NCBI RefSeq assembly: GCF_009766085.1
Contig: NZ_LMUF01000047.1
Span: 295,410 to 359,409, forward strand
Source of the DNA: Burkholderia sp. S171
GTDB lineage: Bacteria > Pseudomonadota > Gammaproteobacteria > Burkholderiales > Burkholderiaceae
DNA length: 64,000 nt
Direction of reading: 5' to 3'
Shown in pieces: positions 58,066-64,000 of this stretch. The notes beneath the pieces were generated by a model. It had not been told where the DNA came from. It ran no database searches and saw nothing but the letters and a program-made list of their open reading frames with translations. A program made the translations under genes and the position numbers. Positions within the stretch are counted from its first letter, which is position 1, and each line of letters opens with the position of its first letter.

Positions 58066-58536
58066 TCATCCGTCGAGGAATGCTTGCTCCAGTTCGTCTG
58101 AATAAACCTCCGCAAGCAGCGCGCGCAGCTTCGACGCCCTGGCTGCGCCATAGGCGTTTTCAAAGCGAATTTGCGCTTCATTCCAAAGCGCTTTGGACTC
58201 GGCAAGTTTCTTTTTTCCTGCCGGAGTCAGAGCAACGCGGCGCCCGCGTTTATCGGTTTCATCGGGAAGTGATTCGATAAAACCGTCGCGTTCAAGCGGC
58301 TTGAGATTGTGCGAAAGTGCGGAGCGATCAAGCACCATGTCTTTGGCAAGATCGCTCATGTTCGGCGTGCCGGCGCGATCGATATGCGCCAGTGTTGAGT
58401 GTTGCGACAGCTTGAGGCCGCAGGGTGCAAGCACGCTATCGTAAAGTTGCGAAAGCCTGCGCGTAGCCTTGCGCAATGCGGCGCCGTTGCATAACGAAAC
58501 TGCGGCAGACGAGTGCTGTTTAATCGAGGTGTTCAT
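58066..58536 (-). CDS. MarR-family regulator of the adjacent efflux pump
   Basis: A 156-residue winged-helix regulator: LAHIDRAGTPNMSDLAKDMVLDRSALSHNLKPLERDGFIE and wing PDETDKRGRRVALTPAGKKKL. It starts 41 bases after the MFS stop, so it is the second gene of a pump-regulator operon and is probably autoregulatory through the palindrome at 60188-60199. Confidence 0.88.
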   Translation of the reverse strand: MNTSIKQHSSAAVSLCNGAALRKATRRLSQLYDSVLAPCGLKLSQHSTLAHIDRAGTPNMSDLAKDMVLDRSALSHNLKPLERDGFIESLPDETDKRGRRVALTPAGKKKLAESKALWNEAQIRFENAYGAARASKLRALLAEVYSDELEQAFLDG

Positions 58537-58577
58537 GGCTCACTTGCATTGACTGTTTTGAAGGGTGACATGCAATC

Positions 58578-60116
58578 TTAGTCTATTGATACATCCAGCC
58601 GCATGGCGGACGACCGATCCTGATGAGGCGCCGTTTCCTCCGCGCTGATCAGCAGCCAACACAACGCGCTCGCTACGAATGCAACAGCAGAAGCCGCGAA
58701 CAGCACACCCTCATAGCCGTATCCGAGACTGGCTCGTGCGATTGATCCAAGTCCCTGATGCGATGAAATCAGCGATGCCGCCGAAACCAGGTTTCCATTC
58801 GCGATAGAGCGCGTAATCTCCAGCTTGTCGTGGCCGCCAAGCGCCGGCAACGCTCTCTCAATGCTCGTCTGGATTCGATAAAACAACAATGCGCCGAGCG
58901 CCGCGAACCCCACCACAATGCCGCTGAACCGCATGGTCCCCGACACACCTGACGCCATGCCCGCCCGTTCGACAGGGATCACCGTCATGCTGACCTTGGC
59001 GATCTGGCCGTTGAGAATTCCGGCGCCCGTGGAGGCGACCAGCATGGGAAGGAAGATCGCACTAAAGCTGAACGCCTGGATCTGCAGCGCGGTTCCGAAC
59101 AAGCCGGCCGCGACCAGCAACAAGCCGCAAACGAGCAGCATGCGTCCCGACATCCGGTGATCGAGATACACGGACACAATACGCGGCACCCCGAATAACG
59201 GCACGGCGAGCGGCAGCATCAGCAGGCCAGCATTGAGCGGAGAATAGCCGAGCGCACTTTGGAAAAAGAAGGGCAGATAGGTCAGCATGGTCAGGAACGC
59301 TACCGCGTACGACACGCCGGCGAGACTCGCGCCGAGATAGGTCCGCTTGATGAAATAGCCAAGCTCGACCATGGGTCGCGCCTGCTTAAGCTCCACGATC
59401 ACGAACGCAATAAGGAAAATGACTGAGCCCACCAGTCGCGCCCTGACGGCCGTGCTTAGCCACCCTTCGCGATTGCCAGAAATCAGCGCCCAGGTCAGCA
59501 GCCCGAGGAATGCGCTGAACGTCACCACACCCCAAATGTCGATGGCGATTGCATGCGGATCTTTTGATTCATCGACTACAAAATACGTCAGCGCAATCAT
59601 GATTGCGCCAACGGGCAGGTTGACATAGAAAGCCCACTGCCAGCCTAGCGACTGCGTGATCAATCCGCCTACGACGGGCCCGAGCATGATGGCTACGCCA
59701 ATTACCGAGCCCCAGAATGCAAACGCCTTGGCGCGTTCTTTTCCTTGAAATCCATGCGCGAGGACTGCGAGTGCCGCGCTGAGTTGCAACGCCGCGCCAA
59801 CCCCTTGCAGTGCGCGTGCGGCGTTCAACACAACCGTTGATGTAGCGGCGCCGCAGATGAAAGACGCAGTGGTGAAGACGAACAAGCCAATGATCAACAG
59901 GCGCTTTCTGCCGAAGCGGTCGGCGAGCGCACCAGCGGGCATGACCAGCGTTGCAAACGCCAGGGTGTAAGCCGAGATCACCCACTCAATGGCGACGAAA
60001 TCCGCATGGAGAGAACGCGCAATTGACGAGAGCGACACCGCGACAATATTGGCGTCCAGGTTGATCATGAATGACGGTACCGACACGCATAACAACAAGA
60101 GAAATCTTTTCTGCAT
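58578..60116 (-). CDS. MFS efflux transporter, DHA2 family (EmrB/QacA-type)
   Basis: A 512-residue, 14-helix drug:H+ antiporter: LDANIVAVSLSSIARSLHADF (motif D1), GALADRFGRKRLLIIGLFVF (motif A) and LGPVVGGLITQSLGWQWAFYVNLPVG (motif C and following). It uses proton influx to expel drugs or related compounds. The ATG at 60116 directly before TM1 was chosen over a start 28 codons earlier. No HlyD-type fusion protein gene is adjacent, so it may work alone. Confidence 0.9.
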   Translation of the reverse strand: MQKRFLLLLCVSVPSFMINLDANIVAVSLSSIARSLHADFVAIEWVISAYTLAFATLVMPAGALADRFGRKRLLIIGLFVFTTASFICGAATSTVVLNAARALQGVGAALQLSAALAVLAHGFQGKERAKAFAFWGSVIGVAIMLGPVVGGLITQSLGWQWAFYVNLPVGAIMIALTYFVVDESKDPHAIAIDIWGVVTFSAFLGLLTWALISGNREGWLSTAVRARLVGSVIFLIAFVIVELKQARPMVELGYFIKRTYLGASLAGVSYAVAFLTMLTYLPFFFQSALGYSPLNAGLLMLPLAVPLFGVPRIVSVYLDHRMSGRMLLVCGLLLVAAGLFGTALQIQAFSFSAIFLPMLVASTGAGILNGQIAKVSMTVIPVERAGMASGVSGTMRFSGIVVGFAALGALLFYRIQTSIERALPALGGHDKLEITRSIANGNLVSAASLISSHQGLGSIARASLGYGYEGVLFAASAVAFVASALCWLLISAEETAPHQDRSSAMRLDVSID

Positions 60117-60187
60117 ATCTTTGCCTTGAGGGGATAACGGCAGCCGGGCTGGGGCGCATCGATAAGTTGCAGGTACATCTAATATGG

Positions 60188-60199
60188 TGGCATATGCCA
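60188..60199. promoter_or_regulatory. Candidate MarR operator upstream of the efflux operon
   Basis: TGGCATATGCCA, a perfect 12-bp palindrome flanked by AT-rich sequence (AATAT on the left, ATATATT on the right), 71 bases before the pump start codon. The nearest regulator is the MarR gene in the same operon. Confidence 0.55.
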
Positions 60200-60367
60200 A
60201 TATATTATCCCGTACTGCAATTTAGGCAAGCGAATTCTGCTGCCTGGCTATGCGAGAGGGGACCGCGTGTTGGCGGCAATGCGTGACGCACGAGCGTTCG
60301 TGCGTTTGTGTTCAGGAGGGGTGCGGAGGCGTTGGGGCAGTCTTCAAGCTGGAGTAGTCCAGAGGCT

Positions 60368-60826
60368 CTAAAGGGCGAGCTTGTAGCCTTCGTGGCTGGC
60401 CTTGAAGCCGAGCTTTTCATAGAAGCGGTGGGCGTCGGTACGGCTCTTGTCGGTGGTGAGTTGCACAAGATTGCATCCTCGCGACCTGCATTCGGAGATC
60501 GCCCATTCGAACATCTTCTGGCCCAACCCGGAATCCCGCCGATGCGCGGCAATTCGAACCGCTTCGATTTGTCCCCTCCACGATCCCATGCGTGCAATGC
60601 CCGGGATAAACGAAATTTGCAACGTGCCGATTATCTCGTCGCCATCGGCAATCACCACGAGTCGCTGGTTCGCATCCGCGTCTAAAGCCTGGAACGCGTC
60701 GACATATCGGCGGTCTAGCGGTGTGCCGATAATTTCCCTCTGGCTCCCGAGTTCGTCGTCGGCTAATAACGCGACGATTGCAGGGACATCGGCTAACAGA
60801 GCGGTCCGGAAAACGATGTGTTCCAC
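60368..60826 (-). CDS. GNAT-family N-acetyltransferase
   Basis: A 152-residue acetyltransferase using acetyl-CoA: IIGTLQISFIPGI before motif A, VRIAAHRRDSGLGQKMFEWAI (about residues 91-111, the R-x-x-G-x-G/A CoA loop is partly altered: RRDSGLGQ), and the C-terminal DAHRFYEKLGFKASHEGYKLAL. Acceptor unknown. Single gene. Confidence 0.9.
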   Translation of the reverse strand: MEHIVFRTALLADVPAIVALLADDELGSQREIIGTPLDRRYVDAFQALDADANQRLVVIADGDEIIGTLQISFIPGIARMGSWRGQIEAVRIAAHRRDSGLGQKMFEWAISECRSRGCNLVQLTTDKSRTDAHRFYEKLGFKASHEGYKLAL

Positions 60827-60909
60827 GTTAGGTCCTCGTAAGGTAAGGAGTTGAAGGATACGAACCCGGTGCGCTGCGATCGACGAAACGCAACGTTCGA
60901 CGGGCCATG

Positions 60910-61665
60910 TCAGTCCTCGTCACGCAGAAGCGTGCGCAGCATGCGTTCGGGGTTGGCCAGGAACGCCCGCATGACCTGGAAGTGTTCTGTCTCTTCGTAG
61001 CTGACGCGCTTTACACCTTCCGTAGTGAACTCATAGATCCACGCGTCCGGATACGCCATCAGAATAGGCGAGTGCGTTGCAATGATGAACTGGGATTCAT
61101 CGCGGGCGAGGTCATGCAATCTGGCAAGTGCAGTGAGTTGCCGTTGCGGAGACAACGCGGCTTCCGGCTCGTCGAGGAGGTAGAGACCTTTGCCGCCGAA
61201 GCGGTTCATCAGCAGCGCCAGGAACGACTCGCCGTGCGAGCGCTCGTGCAGGGAATTCCCGCCGTAGGAGTTGATGACGGGAGGCCCGAACGAGGGTTCC
61301 GCATCGAGCTTCTCGATCTCTGTGGCCACGTTGAAAAAGCTCTCTGCGCGCAGAAAGAACCCGTCCTTCGGCCGCCTCACGCCTTTTGCAATGCGCAGGT
61401 ATTCGTCAAGCACCGAGTGCGACGCTCGAGTACCAAAGTTAAAGTTCTTCGTTCCGCCTTCGGGGTTGAATCCCATCGAGACAGCGATGGCCTCCAGAAG
61501 CGTCGATTTTCCGGAGCCGTTTTCGCCGACGAAGAAAGTCATCTTCGGATGCAGTTCAAGCGTTTCCAGCGACCGGACTGCCGGCAGCGAGAACGGATAA
61601 CGATCGAATGACTCGATCTTGTCGCGCTGCAAGCTGATGCGGCTGATGTACTGGGTGGAAATCAT
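60910..61665 (-). CDS. Predicted AAA-type ATPase of unknown function
   Basis: A 251-residue SMC/RecF-like P-loop ATPase: Walker A FVGENGSGKSTLLEAIA (about residues 45-61), signature-like HERSHGESFLALL, Walker B GLYLLDEPEAALSP and switch histidine ATHSPILMAYP. It resembles the small stand-alone predicted ATPases of the COG3910 type. No nuclease or effector partner is adjacent, so a defence role is not indicated. Confidence 0.85.
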   Translation of the reverse strand: MISTQYISRISLQRDKIESFDRYPFSLPAVRSLETLELHPKMTFFVGENGSGKSTLLEAIAVSMGFNPEGGTKNFNFGTRASHSVLDEYLRIAKGVRRPKDGFFLRAESFFNVATEIEKLDAEPSFGPPVINSYGGNSLHERSHGESFLALLMNRFGGKGLYLLDEPEAALSPQRQLTALARLHDLARDESQFIIATHSPILMAYPDAWIYEFTTEGVKRVSYEETEHFQVMRAFLANPERMLRTLLRDED

Positions 61666-61908
61666 GAAGATCAGAAAGTAAGCGTTACGCTGTCACGAAG
61701 GCCGCAAGGGACGCGACATTTTGGAATGCATTGCATGGATACCGCAGAAAGCCGCATCCGCCGCCGCCTTGATGAAGCGTTATCTTAACCCGGTAGGGAA
61801 AACGCGTAATGAAGCGAGCGAGTACCTACCTGACGCTCCTCATTTACAATGCTCGAAATTTTTCGTGCCACCGACCGCAATCCCGGCGTCCCCACAAGCG
61901 AGGTCTTC

Positions 61909-63105
61909 ATGATCGTCAAACCACGCGTGCGCGGTTTCATCTGCGTGACTACTCATCCCGTCGGCTGCGAAGCCAACGTCGAAAAACAAATCGACTATGT
62001 GGCGGCACAGGGCCCCATTACCCGGGGACCCCGGAAAGTCCTGGTGATCGGTGCGTCGACGGGATACGGCCTTGCCGCCCGGATCACGGCGGCATTTGGT
62101 TGCGGCGCCGAGACCCTCGGCGTTTTCTTCGAACGTCCGGGGGAAGAAACCAAGCCCGGTTCGCCCGGCTGGTACAACACTGCAGCGTTCGCTAAATTCG
62201 TGGCGGCGAAGGGCCTGTATGCAAAGAGCATCAACGGCGACGCTTTCTCCGACGAGATCAAGCAGAAGACAATCGATGTCATCAAGCGAGATCTTGGGCA
62301 GGTTGATCTGGTCGTGTATAGCCTCGCGTCACCGCGGCGGACGCACCCGAAGACCGGAGAGGTGTTCAGCTCGACGCTGAAACCTGTCGGTAAATCCATC
62401 ACGCTGCGAGGCCTCGATACCGACAAGGAAGTTGTCAAGGAAAGCAGCCTGGAACCGGCGACGCAAAGCGAGATCGACAACACCGTGGCCGTGATGGGCG
62501 GTGAAGACTGGCAGATGTGGATTGATGCACTGGGTGCAGCCGGCGTTCTGGCCGAGGGAGCGAAGACCACCGCGTTTACGTACCTCGGCGAGAAGATCAC
62601 TCATGACATCTATTGGAACGGCTCAATAGGTGCTGCCAAGAAAGACCTGGATCAAAAGGTCCTTGCGATTCGCGGCAGCCTGTCCGGTCACGGCGGCGAC
62701 GCGCGCGTCTCTGTGTTGAAGGCGGTTGTCACGCAGGCAAGCTCGGCCATCCCCATGATGCCGTTGTACTTGTCCTTGCTGTTCAAGGTGATGAAAGAAG
62801 AGGGGACGCACGAGGGTTGCATCGAACAGGTCTATGGCCTGTACAAAGACAGCTTGTACGGCGATTTACCGTGCATGGATCAAGAGGGCCGATTGCGCGC
62901 GGACTACAAGGAGCTTAGCCCGGCAGTCCAGGCTCGCGTACAGCAACTCTGGGATCAGGTCACTAGCGACAACCTTTACGAACTCACCGATTTCGCCGGC
63001 TATAAGAGCGAATTTCTGCGGCTGTTCGGGTTCGAGGTCGACGGGGTCGACTATGAAGCCGATGTCAATCTCAAGGTGGATATTCCTGGCATCGTCCAGG
63101 ATTAG
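61909..63105 (+). CDS. fabV: Enoyl-ACP reductase FabV
   Basis: A 398-residue NADH-dependent trans-2-enoyl-ACP/CoA reductase of fatty-acid synthesis. It has the FabV-type cofactor region [16 protein letters not shown] (about residues 44-59) and the Tyr-x8-Lys active site (Tyr235, Lys244), at the same positions as the Burkholderia enzyme. The ATG at 61909 with GAGG 5 bases upstream was chosen; the frame extends 20 codons further. FabV is naturally poorly inhibited by triclosan. Convergent with the efflux gene at the edge. Confidence 0.95.
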   Translation: MIVKPRVRGFICVTTHPVGCEANVEKQIDYVAAQGPITRGPRKVLVIGASTGYGLAARITAAFGCGAETLGVFFERPGEETKPGSPGWYNTAAFAKFVAAKGLYAKSINGDAFSDEIKQKTIDVIKRDLGQVDLVVYSLASPRRTHPKTGEVFSSTLKPVGKSITLRGLDTDKEVVKESSLEPATQSEIDNTVAVMGGEDWQMWIDALGAAGVLAEGAKTTAFTYLGEKITHDIYWNGSIGAAKKDLDQKVLAIRGSLSGHGGDARVSVLKAVVTQASSAIPMMPLYLSLLFKVMKEEGTHEGCIEQVYGLYKDSLYGDLPCMDQEGRLRADYKELSPAVQARVQQLWDQVTSDNLYELTDFAGYKSEFLRLFGFEVDGVDYEADVNLKVDIPGIVQD

Positions 63106-63129
63106 GTCGGCGCGCCAAAGCCGCATGAG

Positions 63130-63162
63130 GACGTCGCCACCGCGCCAAGCGGCGGCGATGTC
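63130..63162. terminator. Candidate bidirectional terminator hairpin after fabV
   Basis: A 14-bp imperfect inverted repeat (63130-63143 and 63149-63162, loop GCCAA) between convergent fabV and the efflux gene. No clear T-run follows, so termination may be Rho-assisted. Confidence 0.45.
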
Positions 63163-63177
63163 TTCAGAGCACTCGCG

Positions 63178-64000
63178 TCACCCCTCCACGCGCCAGCCGA
63201 GTCCCAGGCTCTTCTGCAAGGAGACAAAATCCTTCAGCAATTCAGCTTGACCAGAGACCACATTCTGCTGCGCGCTGAACTGCGTGCGTTGGGTATCGAG
63301 CAAATCGATCAGGCTTGATGTCCCCGCGGTATAGCGCTGACGCATCAGCGTAGCCGAGCGGTCCGCCGACGCCTGCACTTGCTGCAGCGTTGCCAGATGT
63401 TCGCGCTGATGTCCATAACGCGACAACGAAGTATTCGCGTCCTGCAACGCGGCGAGCACCGTATGCGTGTATTTCGCATCGGCCTCGTCGCGCGACGCTT
63501 CGGCGCTGTGAACGCTCGACAGCGTGCGGCCGAAGTCCAGCACGTTCCACTGCAGATAAGGCGCACCGATCCAGCTGAAATTGTTCTTGCGGACAAGGTG
63601 ACCGGGATCGGCAGCGGTATAGCCTATGTCGCCGAACAACGTGACCTTCGGGAAGAAGTCAGCCTTGTGCTCACCGATCTGGGCGTTGCTGGAAGCAAGG
63701 CGTCGTTCCGCCGCACGAATATCGGGTCGTTGCTGCAGCATTGAAGCCGGGTTGCCGATAGCCACGGATGCCGGCAAAGCCGGCAGCGGCCGCTGCGCAG
63801 ATAACTCGTGATCGAGTGCGCCCGGAGCCTGGCCGGTCAACATGGCGAGCTGATCGAGCGACTCGGCGACTTGCTCGTCCAGCGGCGTCAACGTCGAACG
63901 GGTGTTCTCCACCTGCGTGGTCAGGCGCTCGACATCGACATCGGCCGCCGTGCCGTGCGCGCGGCGCTGCTGCGTCAACGTAAGCATCTGCTGTTCGATT
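63178..64000 (-). CDS. Outer-membrane efflux protein, NodT/OprM family (partial)
   Basis: The 3' part (at least 274 codons, open to the window end) of an outer-membrane factor of tripartite efflux pumps. It contains the second outer-membrane efflux repeat: NPASMLQQRPDIRAAERRLASSNAQIGEHKADFFPKVTLFG, WNVLDFGRTLSSV and YTAGTSSLIDLLDTQR. The N-terminal lipoprotein signal and first repeat lie outside. Its pump partners are probably encoded beyond the right edge. Confidence 0.9.
   Translation of the reverse strand, partial: IEQQMLTLTQQRRAHGTAADVDVERLTTQVENTRSTLTPLDEQVAESLDQLAMLTGQAPGALDHELSAQRPLPALPASVAIGNPASMLQQRPDIRAAERRLASSNAQIGEHKADFFPKVTLFGDIGYTAADPGHLVRKNNFSWIGAPYLQWNVLDFGRTLSSVHSAEASRDEADAKYTHTVLAALQDANTSLSRYGHQREHLATLQQVQASADRSATLMRQRYTAGTSSLIDLLDTQRTQFSAQQNVVSGQAELLKDFVSLQKSLGLGWRVEG

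Noticed and set aside
60910-61665. Possible anti-phage defence gene (AAA ATPase)
   Set aside because: The ATPase stands alone without a nuclease, reverse transcriptase or other effector and resembles housekeeping-type predicted ATPases.

Overview
The window is GC-rich, dense DNA whose gene families (IlvD-type sugar-acid dehydratase, ChvE-GguAB, FucD, FabV, many LysR regulators) and dispersed intergenic repeats fit a Burkholderiaceae genome (Paraburkholderia, Caballeronia or Burkholderia), probably a secondary replicon or accessory-rich chromosome arm. That placement is inference from gene content. No rRNA, tRNA, CRISPR array or intact insertion sequence was found.

Left third (1-22,600): three RbsABC-type sugar importers, all on the minus strand and tied to oxidative, non-phosphorylative sugar degradation. 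A YtfQ-YtfR-YtfT-YjfF transporter is followed by L-arabinonate dehydratase and an L-arabinose (D-galactose) 1-dehydrogenase. A ChvE-GguA-GguB multiple-sugar transporter lies just upstream. After two lipoprotein genes and a FUSC-type membrane protein comes a third transporter with L-fuconate dehydratase. The lactonases and later steps of both pathways are absent, so the routes must be completed elsewhere. The ytf and chvE operons share a 16-bp inverted-repeat motif upstream. A 49-bp terminator-like repeat occurs once in the chvE upstream region and once in front of fucD.

Middle (22,600-46,000): a mosaic of small units. These include a DUF899 protein, a GDSL lipase gene broken by an in-frame stop, an NCS1 nucleobase permease, TetR and VOC genes, argG, a divergent LysR/short-chain dehydrogenase pair followed by an exported cNMP-fold-like lipoprotein, a truncated HicB antitoxin, a chemoreceptor, a diguanylate cyclase, LysR-controlled alcohol dehydrogenase/MFS genes, and a MarR/quinone-oxidoreductase pair around an almost perfect palindrome. 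An operon joins a branched-chain-type binding protein, an asparaginase and a CaiB-type CoA-transferase, with a GlxA-type regulator divergent to it.

Right third (46,000-64,000): an AT-richer family 90 glycosyltransferase gene (probably acquired), then a locus resembling dgdR/dgdA (2,2-dialkylglycine decarboxylase with divergent LysR regulator) linked to a complete glutamate-type amino-acid ABC transporter. After that come a decayed LysR gene, a gamma-glutamylcyclotransferase-like protein, further LysR and MarR regulators with a 14-TM efflux pump, an acetyltransferase, a predicted ATPase, the enoyl-ACP reductase FabV, and the 3' part of an outer-membrane efflux factor running off the window.
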